Below, piece by piece: positions 38,700 to 48,894 of a DNA stretch of 64,000 nucleotides. The notes beneath the pieces were generated by a model that ran no database searches, was not told the origin of the DNA, and saw only the letters and a list, made by a program, of their open reading frames with translations. The stretch lies in NCBI RefSeq assembly GCF_001618885.1, contig NZ_CP015114.1, forward strand, positions 2,232,001-2,296,000, read 5' to 3'. Numbering within the stretch: position 1 is the first letter of the stretch; each line of letters opens with the position of its first letter. The stretch is from Staphylococcus condimenti. Lineage in GTDB: Bacteria; Bacillota; Bacilli; Staphylococcales; Staphylococcaceae. A program made the translations under genes and the position numbers.

Positions 38700-39050
38700 T
38701 TAGTGATCCATGTGCATACCTTTCATGTCATGAATTTTCATCATTAACCCATGAGGAATATCATCATGTTTAACTACTTTTTTCTTACTGAACTCATCAG
38801 AACCTTCTTTTTTAACTAGCATAACAAATTGGCCTTTTTCAGGTTTGAAATTGTCATCTGTTTTAATGTGTACGTCTTTTTCAACTTTTTGGTCTTTTTC
38901 ACGTACCATTTTTTCTACAGTGTGATTATCTTTCATGATACCGTAATATGTATCTTTTTTACCAGAAGACATCATCATAATGACTAAAACAACACAAATT
39001 ACTGCCATTACAGCGATTAGTGTGAAGCCTAAAGCTTTTTTATTTTTCAT
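38700..39050 (-). CDS. DUF4889-like membrane-anchored protein with His/Met-rich tail
   Basis: A 116-residue protein with one N-terminal helix (LGFTLIAVMAVICVVLVIMM) and an outside domain starting GKKDTYYGIMKDNHTVEKM. It resembles a staphylococcal family of unknown function (DUF4889, as I recall). The tail HGLMMKIHDMKGMHMDH is rich in His and Met, a pattern seen in copper-binding proteins; that is only a suggestion. AAAGGAGC stands before the ATG. It is monocistronic. Confidence 0.75.
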   Translation of the reverse strand: MKNKKALGFTLIAVMAVICVVLVIMMMSSGKKDTYYGIMKDNHTVEKMVREKDQKVEKDVHIKTDDNFKPEKGQFVMLVKKEGSDEFSKKKVVKHDDIPHGLMMKIHDMKGMHMDH

Positions 39051-39177
39051 TTTTTTGCTCCTTTCTCTTTATAGTTAGTTATACATAAAATATCTTAAGA
39101 ATGCAATGAGAAGTGATTATATTAAAAGAAGACTTTGTTACAATAGAGAGGATATACGAGAAAGGAAGGCGTTTAAA

Positions 39178-39738
39178 ATGAACATCATTGTATATTGCGG
39201 AGCAAGTGAAGGAAATAACCCAGTTTATAAAGAAGCTGCTGAATCGCTTGGTAAGTGGATGGCCAAACAAAATTATGGATTAGTTTTCGGTGGTGGAAAA
39301 GTAGGGTTGATGGGAACATTAGCAGATACTGTGAAAGTAAATGGCGGTCATGCAATCGGTATTATGCCGCAATTTTTAGCAGATCGAGAAATCGCACACG
39401 AAGGTCTGGATGAATTGATTATTGTAGATTCTATGGCAGAACGTAAAGCAGCAATGCTTGAACGGGGAAACGTTTGTTTAGCACTGCCAGGAGGCCCTGG
39501 AACGTTGGAAGAAATAACTGAAATGGTATCGTGGTCTCGTATTGGCCAAAATAATAACCCATGTGTATTTTGGAATGTAAATGGTTATTACGATAAAATA
39601 CAAGCATTTTATAATCAGATGGTAGAAGAAGGTTTTTTATCAGAAGATGATAGAAATTTAATGTGTTTTACAAATGATTATGAGGAGTTAATCCAATTTG
39701 TAGAGCATTATCACTCACCGAACATACGTCAATATTAA
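39178..39738 (+). CDS. LOG family protein (nucleoside-5'-monophosphate phosphoribohydrolase type)
   Basis: A 186-residue Rossmann-fold LOG protein. The signature LPGGPGTLEEITE is intact, with the earlier VFGGGKVGLMGTLADTV segment. Members cleave adenosine 5'-monophosphate-type nucleotides to base and ribose phosphate; in bacteria the physiological substrate is uncertain. The frame extends upstream to 39106, but AAGGAAGG before the ATG at 39178 and the start MNIIVYCGASEG fix the start. It shares a terminator with corA downstream. Confidence 0.9.
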   Translation: MNIIVYCGASEGNNPVYKEAAESLGKWMAKQNYGLVFGGGKVGLMGTLADTVKVNGGHAIGIMPQFLADREIAHEGLDELIIVDSMAERKAAMLERGNVCLALPGGPGTLEEITEMVSWSRIGQNNNPCVFWNVNGYYDKIQAFYNQMVEEGFLSEDDRNLMCFTNDYEELIQFVEHYHSPNIRQY

Positions 39739-39788
39739 AAATATCGCATCACATTCCATTCATAAGCGAATGTGATGCGATATTTTAA
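39737..39788. terminator. Bidirectional terminator, LOG gene and corA-like gene
   Basis: A ~17-bp perfect stem (AATATCGCATCACATTC and its complement) with an 11-nt loop, A4 on the left and T4 on the right. Confidence 0.92.
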
Positions 39789-39790
39789 GT

Positions 39791-40726
39791 TCAAAGTTTG
39801 CCGCGTCTCCATAAGAGAATGAAAACGACAGTTACTAGAACTAAAGAAATACATAATGTGACAATCCATGAGATTGGACTGTGGTCATTAATCGGCAGTG
39901 GAACATTCATCCCGAAGAAGCTGAAGACCAATGTCGGTAATGTAAGAAAAACAGTGAAGAGTGTCAAAGTTTTCATAATAGTATTCATATCATTTGATAA
40001 AAGCGATTCATAAGACGTTGTAATACTCTCTAAGATACGTGTATGCAATTCAGTTGTTTCAATAGCTTGGTTTGTTTCGACAAATAAATCTTCAATTAAA
40101 TCCTCATCTTCTTCAAAGCGCTTAATCGGAGGTAATTTAAATAGTCTTTTAAACACATCTTCATTACCTTTAAGTGCTGCCAAGAAGTAGACCAAACTTT
40201 TTTCAACTTCCATTAAATTATAAAGTTGTTTATTCGTTACCGATTTTTTTAAATCACGTTCGATACGTAAACGGGACTTATTCAGTAATCTCAAATTACG
40301 GTTATAATGATTCGATACTGTGACAAGAATGTTTAAAGCAAGTTGACTGCGATAGTGCAAATTATTGCCAGGTTTTGTAAAGTGTTCTAAAAAATCAACA
40401 TCATGATCACATACAGTAATTAAGCGGCCATGTCCAATTACGATACCCAGTGGAATTGTCATGAAAGATAATATCTTATGGTTATTTTTATTTACGATAG
40501 GAATATCGATAATAATTAATGAATACCCCGTTTCATCATCAAATTCAACACGGGCACTTTCATCAGCATCCAAGGGGTCCTTAAGGAAATCTTCGGGTAT
40601 ATTAAATTTTTCAATCAATGTTTCCACTTCTTCGCGGCTCGGTTCAATCATATTAATCCATAGCCCTTCGTCTAAGGAAGTTGTGTGGATATCTTGATGA
40701 ATATTATGCTTATATGCAGTTATCAT
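39791..40726 (-). CDS. CorA family divalent metal transporter
   Basis: A 311-residue CorA-type channel for Mg2+ (possibly Co2+/Ni2+). A large cytosolic alpha/beta and helical N-terminal domain is followed by two C-terminal helices, with the pore signature GMN in FSFFGMNVPLP between them. A basic tail LLWRRGKL ends the protein. GGGAG precedes the ATG. It is convergent with the LOG gene and divergent from a MarR-type gene. Confidence 0.9.
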   Translation of the reverse strand: MITAYKHNIHQDIHTTSLDEGLWINMIEPSREEVETLIEKFNIPEDFLKDPLDADESARVEFDDETGYSLIIIDIPIVNKNNHKILSFMTIPLGIVIGHGRLITVCDHDVDFLEHFTKPGNNLHYRSQLALNILVTVSNHYNRNLRLLNKSRLRIERDLKKSVTNKQLYNLMEVEKSLVYFLAALKGNEDVFKRLFKLPPIKRFEEDEDLIEDLFVETNQAIETTELHTRILESITTSYESLLSNDMNTIMKTLTLFTVFLTLPTLVFSFFGMNVPLPINDHSPISWIVTLCISLVLVTVVFILLWRRGKL

Positions 40727-40884
40727 TGAGGGAACTCCCTTTCTAAAATTTGAATTGATTTTTAAAAAATATAAATTAGTTTACAATATAGGATAACGCT
40801 TTGCTTAATCTAATAAATATACGCTTAATTATAGTACCATAATTTAATTATTTGTGTAGTCTAACTTGAAAGGGAGTGCCAGCA

Positions 40885-41319
40885 GTGGCGACAACAATTC
40901 AGTATTTAATCAGAATGATTTCCAATGAAATGAAAATAAAAGCAGATCGCTTATTAGAACCTTATGGGATTACACAAGAACAAGCTCAAATTTTGCGCTT
41001 TATTTTTGAACACGAATCAAAAGCAATTACTCAAAATGATTTAATAGAAACATTCAATCTAAAAGGCGCAACAGTAAGCAGCACACTGACAAGTTTGAAA
41101 AAAAGAAAATTAATAGAACATTTTGTGGATGAAGCAGACACTAGAAAAAAACTTGTAGGTCTTAGTCGCACAGCTTATAAAGAAGTTCGAGATATTATTG
41201 AAGTTTTGAATAGAGTAGAAGCTGTGATTTTTGAAGGAATACCTGAGGCTGACCGAGATGCCTTGAAATCTATATTAATAACGATGCATGATAATTTGCA
41301 AGAACTTGATGAAATGTAA
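40885..41319 (+). CDS. MarR family transcriptional regulator
   Basis: A 144-residue winged-helix protein. The helix-turn-helix is around LIETFNLKGATVSSTLTSLKKRKLIEHF, followed by the wing DEADTRKKL. Targets are unknown; the DUF2871 gene 93 nt downstream is a likely one. Two GTG codons compete: 40876 overlaps the ribosome site AAAGGGAG, 40885 has good spacing and gives MATTIQYLIRM. I choose the second. Confidence 0.82.
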   Translation: MATTIQYLIRMISNEMKIKADRLLEPYGITQEQAQILRFIFEHESKAITQNDLIETFNLKGATVSSTLTSLKKRKLIEHFVDEADTRKKLVGLSRTAYKEVRDIIEVLNRVEAVIFEGIPEADRDALKSILITMHDNLQELDEM

Positions 41320-41412
41320 ACATTATGTGTCAATCGTCTGACTATATGAAATGAGCTTTCTGAAAAGCTGTATATCATATATAATATGAATTGATATAGA
41401 GGAGGAACTGTT

Positions 41413-41850
41413 ATGCGCAGAATATTATATACATTTTTGACTTATACCATTATTGGTTTACTAAGCGGCGTATATTATCGTGAGCTGACAAAAGCTTATG
41501 ATTTTACAGGTGATACACAACTTGTAGTAGTACATACACATACATTAATGTTAGGTATGTTTATGTTCTTGATTTTAATTGTTTTTGAAAAACTTTTCCA
41601 ACTAAGTAAATATTATTTGTTTAATTGGTTCTACTATGTTTATAACATTGGTGTGGTAGTCACAGTTGGTATGATGGCTATTAAAGGTACAATGCAGGTA
41701 GTTGGTGCACATGTTTCACCAGGACTTGCAGGTATTGCAGGGCTTGGACATATGACATTATCTGCCGGCTTCATTATTTTATTCTTTTTATTGAAGAAAG
41801 CAATTCTTACTGATCCGATTGATGGGAAGCCATATCAAAATCAAAAATAA
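41413..41850 (+). CDS. DUF2871 family membrane protein
   Basis: A 145-residue protein with about four or five helices. The conserved element VVHTHTLMLGMFMFLILIVFEKLF has paired histidines in a membrane segment, which suggests a metal or heme role, but none is known. It matches DUF2871 by its overall pattern. GAGGAGG precedes the ATG. A clear terminator follows. Confidence 0.78.
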   Translation: MRRILYTFLTYTIIGLLSGVYYRELTKAYDFTGDTQLVVVHTHTLMLGMFMFLILIVFEKLFQLSKYYLFNWFYYVYNIGVVVTVGMMAIKGTMQVVGAHVSPGLAGIAGLGHMTLSAGFIILFFLLKKAILTDPIDGKPYQNQK

Positions 41851-41855
41851 GATTT

Positions 41856-41892
41856 AAAGCGTATCACTTAATTTAGTGATATGCTTTTTTGT
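41856..41892 (+). terminator. Terminator of the DUF2871 gene
   Basis: Stem AAAGCGTATCACT / AGTGATATGCTTT then T3GT5. Confidence 0.9.
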
Positions 41893-41942
41893 TTTTGGAA
41901 TGGAAAGGGTGCTAAACAAGAGAAAGTGTTGTAAAATATAGT

Positions 41943-41957
41943 TGAGAATAATTTTCA
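41943..41957 (+). promoter_or_regulatory. Fur box of the iruO-like gene
   Basis: TGAGAAT-A-ATTTTCA is a 7-1-7 palindrome that differs from TGATAAT-N-ATTATCA at one symmetrical pair. It lies ~40 nt before the start codon. Confidence 0.72.
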
Positions 41958-41983
41958 ATTAAAAAATGTTTCTAGATAGATAA

Positions 41984-43036
<1,053 letters not shown>

Positions 43037-43097
43037 ACATTTAAAAGAGCCCGTAGGAAGAATAAGTTTCTGCGGGTTTAGTCTTTTAATATAAAAA

Positions 43098-43137
43098 GAA
43101 AGTGCTATCTTCAATAAAATGAAAATAGCACTTTTTT
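43098..43137. terminator. Bidirectional terminator, iruO-like gene and sugar porter
   Basis: Stem AAAGTGCTAT / ATAGCACTTT with a 16-nt centre, flanked by A-rich left and T6 right tracts. Confidence 0.85.
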
Positions 43138-43151
43138 AGTTTTTAACTATT

Positions 43152-44516
43152 TTATTTATGGCGATCTAAGTTAGCTGATGTTGCAGAAGTACGTGCACGT
43201 AATTCTGCTTCGATTTCTTCTAAGCTGCGTCCGCGTGTTTCTGGTAAGTATTTAACCACGAAGAAGAGTGCGCCGATACCGATGGCAGCAAAGATTAAGA
43301 ATACACCTTGAGTCGGCATTACTGCTGTTAGCATTGGGAAGAATTGAGCAACTAATAGACTTCCGATTGAAAGAACTAATGCTGCAATACCTGTTGCTGC
43401 TCCACGTGCACGCATAGGGAACAACTCTGGCAACATTACCCATAATACAGGTCCCCATGAAATACCGAAGAAAATGATAAAGATTGTTAGACAGATAATG
43501 CTGACCCATGCAGATGATTGCACACCCATCGACCAGATTAAAATAGCCATAATCACTAATGAAGCAACCATGCCGATATTACCGATTACCAATAATTTTT
43601 TACGATCAATTTTATCAATAATCATGATGGCTACGATTGTCACTAAAACGTTAACTATACCGATACCTACTGTACCAAGTATCGAAGCTGAGTCTCCTAA
43701 TCCTGCTTTAGTAAAAATTTTCGGTGCGTAGTAGATAATCGCATTAATACCAATGATTTGTTGGAATAATGCAAAGACACTGCCGATAATTAAAGTAGGA
43801 CGTAACCAAGGTGATTTTAATACATTCCAAGTACTTTCGGAAATCGCATTGATTTCTTTCATTTCTGCAATTTCTTTATCGATTTCATTTGCTGGGAATG
43901 TCAGTTGCATTACCTTTCTAGCTGCTTTTTCACCACGGTGTTCTAAAAGCCATCTTGGGCTTTCCGGCATAAAAGCAACACCGATTAATAATATTAAAGA
44001 AGGTACGACTGCTAATCCAAGCATCCATCTCCAACCTTCAATACCTGCAAATGCATAATTGATCAAGTATGAAGATAAAATACCGATTGTAATCATTAAT
44101 TGGTTCAATGAACTTAAAGAACCGCGTGAATCTGTCGGTGCCATTTCTGATAAATAAACGGGTACGATTGCTGTAGAACCTCCGACTGCAAGTCCGATAA
44201 CAATTCGACCCAATACTAAGAATGGCATAGATGGTGCAAATGCTAAGATTAAAGCACCGACGATATAGACGATTGCGATAACAAACACAACGCGTCGGCG
44301 ACCAAGTTTATCAGAAGCAGGTCCGCTAAGTGCAGAACCTGCGATGGCGCCAATTAACATTGATGACACAACAAGTCCTTCAGTAGTACTTGTTAAGTGT
44401 ATATCTTTTCCGATAAATAATAATGCGCCTGAGATAATTCCCATGTCATAGCCGTATAATAAACCGCCTAATGCTCCTAGGAAAAAGATGAGGCTTTTGT
44501 TAAAATTTTTCCCCAT
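43152..44516 (-). CDS. Sugar porter family MFS transporter
   Basis: A 454-residue twelve-helix sugar:H+ symporter. Sugar porter motifs are all present: GGLLYGYDMGIISGALLF, DKLGRRRVV, PESPRWLLEHRGE after helix 6, FQQIIGINAIIYYAP in helix 7 and PETRGRSLEEIE at the C-terminus. The closest general type is the glucose/xylose/arabinose transporters CsbC/YwtG/AraE of Bacillus; the exact sugar is unknown. GGAGG precedes the ATG. A cre-like site stands ~35 nt upstream, so CcpA control is plausible. Confidence 0.9.
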   Translation of the reverse strand: MGKNFNKSLIFFLGALGGLLYGYDMGIISGALLFIGKDIHLTSTTEGLVVSSMLIGAIAGSALSGPASDKLGRRRVVFVIAIVYIVGALILAFAPSMPFLVLGRIVIGLAVGGSTAIVPVYLSEMAPTDSRGSLSSLNQLMITIGILSSYLINYAFAGIEGWRWMLGLAVVPSLILLIGVAFMPESPRWLLEHRGEKAARKVMQLTFPANEIDKEIAEMKEINAISESTWNVLKSPWLRPTLIIGSVFALFQQIIGINAIIYYAPKIFTKAGLGDSASILGTVGIGIVNVLVTIVAIMIIDKIDRKKLLVIGNIGMVASLVIMAILIWSMGVQSSAWVSIICLTIFIIFFGISWGPVLWVMLPELFPMRARGAATGIAALVLSIGSLLVAQFFPMLTAVMPTQGVFLIFAAIGIGALFFVVKYLPETRGRSLEEIEAELRARTSATSANLDRHK

Positions 44517-44548
44517 AAGTAAACCTCCAGTATATTGAATTCAGATTA

Positions 44549-44562
44549 AGTATACGCTTTCA
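44549..44562 (-). promoter_or_regulatory. Candidate cre (CcpA) site of the sugar porter
   Basis: AGTATACGCTTTCA matches TGWAANCGNTNWCA at 12 of 14 positions. It lies in the leader of the minus-strand gene. Confidence 0.5.
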
Positions 44563-44667
44563 TAAAATTAAAGTAAATATCATTTTAATGTGTGGATAAT
44601 AATTATATTATTTAGAATTAAAAGTAAAATCGGTTTGATTCAGAAAAATTTGCTGATGTTTTTCTAT

Positions 44668-44705
44668 TAAAAAATACCATCCCTTCAAAAGAAGAGATGG
44701 TATCA
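44668..44705 (-). terminator. Terminator of the quinone oxidoreductase gene
   Basis: On the minus strand, stem ATACCATCTCTTC / GAAGGGATGGTAT with a 4-nt loop, then T6. Confidence 0.92.
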
Positions 44706-44712
44706 TATGCCA

Positions 44713-45708
44713 TTAATTTTCAGCATTAATCTTTACAACATAACGTCCGGTTACTTGATGAGATAATACATTTTCAATTGCTTCAGGCAACTCTTTAAAA
44801 TCAATGGTATTTTTAATCGTATGCAATTGTTCAGGTTTCAAGTCTGTTGCTAAACGGCGCCAGATTTGTTTGCGTAAGAGCATCGGCGTTTCAACTGAAT
44901 CAACGCCTAATAAATTATTACCGCGTAAGATGAAAGGTAACACTGTTGCATTGAATTCAATACCACCGGTGTTTCCAATTAATGCAACGCTGCCTCTGAT
45001 TTGCAAATGTTTCAAAACATCGCCGACATGGCTGCCGCCTACTGGATCAACTACTGCTTGCCATTCACGTTTGCCGAGCGGCTTGTCAGATGTCTCTTCT
45101 AAACGAGGTACAATTTCTTTAGCACCTAAGGATTTTAAGTAATCTGCTGCTTCATTGTTGCCAGTGCTTGCAACGACTTTATAACCAATATTGCTTAACA
45201 TCATAACAGCTAGACTACCGACGCCGCCGCTTGCCCCACGAACTAAAATAGGCGCGCCTTCAACAGTTAATCCGTTATCTTCTAATTTTTGAATAGCTAA
45301 AGCAGCAGTATAACCAGCAGTACCATAAATCATTGCCTCTTCTAATGTTAAATCTTTAGGAAGTGGAACAATCCACTCTTCTTTCACTTTCGCTAGTTCA
45401 CTAAAGCCTCCGTGATGTGAGACCCCCAAATCATAACTTGTCACAATCACTTTATCGCCTGGTTTATGTGCAGAAGAATTAGATTCTACAACTGTACCTG
45501 CTAAATCGATACCAGGAATAATAGGATACTCTTTTACAACGCCAGCTCCCTTAGCTGCTGCGAGCGCATCTTTGAAGTTGATGCTTGTATAAGCCACACG
45601 AACTAATACGTCTCCCTCATTCAATTCCTCTATAGATAAATCTTTGAAAGATGAAGATACTTTCCCTTCAACTTTATCTGAAAAATAAGCTTGGAATGTC
45701 TCTGTCAT
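44713..45708 (-). CDS. YhdH/AcuI-type medium-chain oxidoreductase (acryloyl-CoA reductase-like)
   Basis: A 331-residue MDR-superfamily NADPH-dependent reductase. It has no structural or catalytic zinc ligands, as expected for the quinone oxidoreductase branch. Features include AYTSINFKDALAA, GIDLAGTV, the nucleotide motif LVRGASGGVGSLAVMML and the YhdH-like VDPVGGSHVGDVL. YhdH/AcuI members reduce acryloyl-CoA; others act on quinones or enals. AAAGGAAT precedes the ATG. It is monocistronic. Confidence 0.88.
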   Translation of the reverse strand: MTETFQAYFSDKVEGKVSSSFKDLSIEELNEGDVLVRVAYTSINFKDALAAAKGAGVVKEYPIIPGIDLAGTVVESNSSAHKPGDKVIVTSYDLGVSHHGGFSELAKVKEEWIVPLPKDLTLEEAMIYGTAGYTAALAIQKLEDNGLTVEGAPILVRGASGGVGSLAVMMLSNIGYKVVASTGNNEAADYLKSLGAKEIVPRLEETSDKPLGKREWQAVVDPVGGSHVGDVLKHLQIRGSVALIGNTGGIEFNATVLPFILRGNNLLGVDSVETPMLLRKQIWRRLATDLKPEQLHTIKNTIDFKELPEAIENVLSHQVTGRYVVKINAEN

Positions 45709-45924
45709 ATATATTGATTCCTTTCGATAGATTAAACTAAAAAAATTTTAACACGTAAAAAAGTCGACAACAACCAAGAGAATTTCTGACATCTAATGAA
45801 CATAAAAGGTATATAAGAACTAAAGATTAAAAGAATATTAACAATTTTAATGTTTATAAAATATAATGGAAGTGAATAGTTTAATAAGGAATAAAAAAGA
45901 TATATGACATGAGGAGGAAAACCA

Positions 45925-46713
45925 ATGAAAAAGTTATTTGCCGGCATTTTAACGTTAATGTTAGTGCTCGCTGCTTGTGGTAACGATGACAACAAAAAAG
46001 AAGACGCCAACAAAGATAAGAATAAAACTACACAAGAAAGCGACAGCAGTAAAAAAACTGATAGTAAAGACAACAAAGACAAAGATAAGAATAGCAAAGA
46101 TGAGAATAGTAAGGACAGCACTTCTAAAGATTCTAAATCAGATGAAAATAATGCATCATCATCTTCTGACAACAGCAGTTCTGATAACGCTGCAACAAAT
46201 AATGATTCAAACGGTACTTCAAATTCAGCAGATAATACATCTTCTGATAATAATGCTGATAACCAATCGCAAAATAATCAACAAGTAACTAACAACGGCA
46301 GCAGCCAAAATCAGACAAATCAAAATGGAAACAGTGCAGATACAACAAGTGCGAGTGCGGATGGAAACCAAAATGCTAATACAACTCAAACAGGTTATGT
46401 AGCACCGTATCAAAGCCAAAATGCTGTACCAGCAGCACGCAATATTGTGCAGGCACCATCTAACAACCAAGATGCTTTAAGAAATTTACCTAATTTCCCA
46501 CAATCATTAAATACAGCCCAAAACGCAGCGAATTCTTTAAATGGCCAACAAAATGCATACAATGATTATGGTATTGATAGCCTTGGCAATGGAACTTATT
46601 CTTATGTATTCAGTTTTGCAAATCAAGCGAACCCTGGAACATACACAATTGTCAGTGTAAATCAAAAGGGTGAAGCAAGTGTTCTTGATCCAGCTTATAA
46701 TGGTCAACAGTAA
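45925..46713 (+). CDS. Low-complexity Ser/Asn/Asp-rich lipoprotein
   Basis: A 262-residue secreted lipoprotein. The signal peptide MKKLFAGILTLMLVLAAC has a canonical lipobox (LAAC, Cys18). Residues ~20-145 are almost entirely Lys, Asp, Ser, Asn, Gln and Thr, a flexible stalk likely crossing the wall. A folded C-terminal part (~170-262) contains the distinctive SLGNGTYSYVFSFANQANPG segment. I do not recognise the family. GAGGAGG precedes the ATG. It ends at a terminator shared with the convergent transferase gene. Confidence 0.85.
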   Translation: MKKLFAGILTLMLVLAACGNDDNKKEDANKDKNKTTQESDSSKKTDSKDNKDKDKNSKDENSKDSTSKDSKSDENNASSSSDNSSSDNAATNNDSNGTSNSADNTSSDNNADNQSQNNQQVTNNGSSQNQTNQNGNSADTTSASADGNQNANTTQTGYVAPYQSQNAVPAARNIVQAPSNNQDALRNLPNFPQSLNTAQNAANSLNGQQNAYNDYGIDSLGNGTYSYVFSFANQANPGTYTIVSVNQKGEASVLDPAYNGQQ

Positions 46714-46724
46714 GTGAATATAGT

Positions 46725-46763
46725 AAAAAACTCGAGCGCAAAATCTTGTGCTCGAGTTTTTTT
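46725..46763. terminator. Bidirectional terminator, lipoprotein and TagF-like genes
   Basis: Stem AAAACTCGAGCGCA / TGTGCTCGAGTTTT with a 6-nt loop, A6 and T7 on the two sides. Confidence 0.95.
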
Positions 46764-46771
46764 ATGATAGT

Positions 46772-48493
46772 TTACTTATTACGTTTACGCATGGAACTAG
46801 GCAAATTTTGAACAATCAAACTAGAAATTGTCTCAAAGGAATGGTTATTTCGGTTAAGGAAAGGATTTCCAATAGGTTTAATGCGATGTTCAATCAAATC
46901 ATTAATTAACCGATCTGCATCTTTGTAGCGTATACGGTCAAAAGTTTTCAGTACTTCTGGATATAAGCCACGCTCTTTTTCATATTCAGCTATATTCGGT
47001 GTATAAAGCGCTGTAGGTAAGTTAATCGTTAATGAATCAAAGACAATTGATGAATAATCGCTTAATACAACGTCAGAAGCTAAAATTAAATCTTGAGTTT
47101 CTATATGTGCTGAAGGTATAATGACTTCTTTTGGTAAGTACTCAGCCATATTTTTCAATTCTTCAATATGCCCTTTATAAACGACGTTATAATGTGCTAA
47201 TAATTTTTGGTCGATTGGCAAGAGGTTCTCTTTATGACTGTCTGTCTGCCAAGTAGGCGCATATAGTAATGTCGGTTTATTTAAATCTAACTGAAGTTCC
47301 TTTTTAATAAAACGGACGTACGGTCTATCGTCTTTTTTATCAATTAAATATCGTACACGTGGGTACCCGCACGCGACCATTTCACTATACTGCATAGGAT
47401 AAGCTGATTCGAATAAATCAGCGGCTCTCATACTATCGCAAATTAAATAATTTTGTTGAATCCACTTATTATATTTTCTGGCTCTATAATTGTATATATC
47501 TTTATTTTGAAAGGGTTCTTTACTATCTAAGAACAATTTTTTTATAGGTGTACCATGCCATAACTGAATAATAGTTCCATTAAGTTTTAAGTGGTCTGGA
47601 ATATAACTTTCAACTACTACAACGCTTGCATTTTCAATTAATCTTTCGGCTTCAGGATCATCAGGTTGTATGAAATGCGGCCCAGTTGCTTCAGAAGTAA
47701 TAAAATAAACAGGATACTGAGAATGATGTTTGGCAAAATAATTGAATAAATATCGAGAATTGCCTCTAAATCCATAATCAAATCCTAAAAAGACAACTGC
47801 ACCATTCAGATTCGCAGAAGTCGGTTCGTATATATTACTTGATTTTTGATGCTTTTCATTGCTTCTATCAAGCACTGAACTTGTTATGAAATGAGGTGCT
47901 TTGAAGCGAGTATTCCATAGCATCTTGTCAATAAAACGCGGGTTTTCTGGCAGAGCACAGTGATTCGTTTTAAATGGTTTTTTATGATGGTGTAAGTATG
48001 CTAATTTATTTAAATTAAAATGTGTTAATTCCGAAAAAGTTTGATCTTGAAGCGTTGTATAGAAAGAAGCGGAAGTGCGACAACTTTCTTTAAAATCAAA
48101 AACGACATGACCATCCACTTTTACTTTATGAAATAGTAATATTGCTATTGCTAAGTCAAATGCAGTTTCACAACTTTCAGATTTAAGTTGTTTGATACTT
48201 TGTTGAATACTGAATAGCATATTTGGATAATGATTGATGTTATTCATCCATTCGTCAAAAGTAAGTGAAGTATTACCGAAGTAACGGCAGTCATTTTGGT
48301 AATATTGGTTTACTGTATAATCAATAATGACAGATTCTTTTGTATCTTTCTGTGTTATAGCATCCATTTGATCCGGATAAATATCTATGTTCAAGTCAGT
48401 TGGAATAAAATGCGAATAGCCATCTTTCTTTGCCTTCTTTAAAGCAAATAGCATTTCATCCCCTTGTTTATATTCTAATTTTATTATTTTCAT
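46772..48493 (-). CDS. CDP-glycerol glycerophosphotransferase family protein (TagB/TagF-like)
   Basis: A 573-residue protein. The C-terminal ~370 residues form a Glyphos_transf domain that transfers glycerol- or ribitol-phosphate from a CDP-activated donor to a polymer or lipid carrier, at the inner face of the membrane. Signatures: LWHGTPIKKLFLDSKEPF with the catalytic His, KPTLLYAPTWQTDSH and VLSDYSSIVFDSL. The N-terminal ~200 residues are not recognised. It lies outside any tar cluster, close to a GT4 gene on the same strand (50597-51769), so a surface polymer decoration or LTA/WTA variant role is inferred. AAAGAGG precedes the ATG. Confidence 0.86.
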   Translation of the reverse strand: MKIIKLEYKQGDEMLFALKKAKKDGYSHFIPTDLNIDIYPDQMDAITQKDTKESVIIDYTVNQYYQNDCRYFGNTSLTFDEWMNNINHYPNMLFSIQQSIKQLKSESCETAFDLAIAILLFHKVKVDGHVVFDFKESCRTSASFYTTLQDQTFSELTHFNLNKLAYLHHHKKPFKTNHCALPENPRFIDKMLWNTRFKAPHFITSSVLDRSNEKHQKSSNIYEPTSANLNGAVVFLGFDYGFRGNSRYLFNYFAKHHSQYPVYFITSEATGPHFIQPDDPEAERLIENASVVVVESYIPDHLKLNGTIIQLWHGTPIKKLFLDSKEPFQNKDIYNYRARKYNKWIQQNYLICDSMRAADLFESAYPMQYSEMVACGYPRVRYLIDKKDDRPYVRFIKKELQLDLNKPTLLYAPTWQTDSHKENLLPIDQKLLAHYNVVYKGHIEELKNMAEYLPKEVIIPSAHIETQDLILASDVVLSDYSSIVFDSLTINLPTALYTPNIAEYEKERGLYPEVLKTFDRIRYKDADRLINDLIEHRIKPIGNPFLNRNNHSFETISSLIVQNLPSSMRKRNK

Positions 48494-48706
48494 TGTAAAA
48501 CCTCTTTGATTTTCATATGAATAAAATGCAATGTTTTTTAATGCATAGTTATCATAATCTATTAATCTCTATTTTATCACTTCAATTAAAAAGAAGGAAA
48601 GAGAACCTTCAAGTTAAATGAGAAAGTTTTTAAAAATTAGTTTTGCAAAACTGTATTAGTAAAAATAGATTTAAGGACTGATACAGTAAAATGAGTAACA
48701 GCTTAA

Positions 48707-48722
48707 ATGTAAGCGTATACAT
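48707..48722 (+). promoter_or_regulatory. cre (CcpA) site upstream of lctP
   Basis: ATGTAAGCGTATACAT fits the relaxed cre consensus WTGNAANCGNWNNCAW at every position. It lies ~57 nt upstream of the -35 box. Confidence 0.7.
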
Positions 48723-48778
48723 TGATGTTAAAGGCTTTTATAGTTGAAAAACAGTTTGAAAAAAGTTTTAAAAAAAGA

Positions 48779-48807
48779 TTGTACAGTGGTAATAATCGTG
48801 GTATATT
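48779..48807 (+). promoter_or_regulatory. lctP promoter
   Basis: TTGTAC at 48779, a 17-nt spacer and TATATT at 48802. Confidence 0.7.
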
Positions 48808-48809
48808 AT

Positions 48810-48827
48810 ATGTGAATTAATTCACAA
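48810..48827 (+). promoter_or_regulatory. Rex operator of lctP
   Basis: ATGTGAA-TTAA-TTCACAA matches the Rex consensus TTGTGAA-W4-TTCACAA with one mismatch. It starts 3 nt after the -10 box, an ideal position for repression by Rex when NAD+ is high. Confidence 0.9.
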
Positions 48828-48894
48828 TAATAAATAAAGTCAATGATATACAAACTATCAATAAAATAAAAAATAGAAAGAAGCGGGGTAAGTT

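Noticed and set aside
44592..44606. Fur/PerR-like sequence upstream of the sugar porter
   Set aside because: Only 12 of 15 positions match in very AT-rich DNA, and a sugar porter gives no reason to expect iron control.
45732..46470. Long minus-strand open frames (45732-46172 and 46225-46470) opposite the lipoprotein gene
   Set aside because: They mirror the low-complexity Ser/Asn/Asp codons of the sense gene, have no ribosome site, and give low-complexity products.
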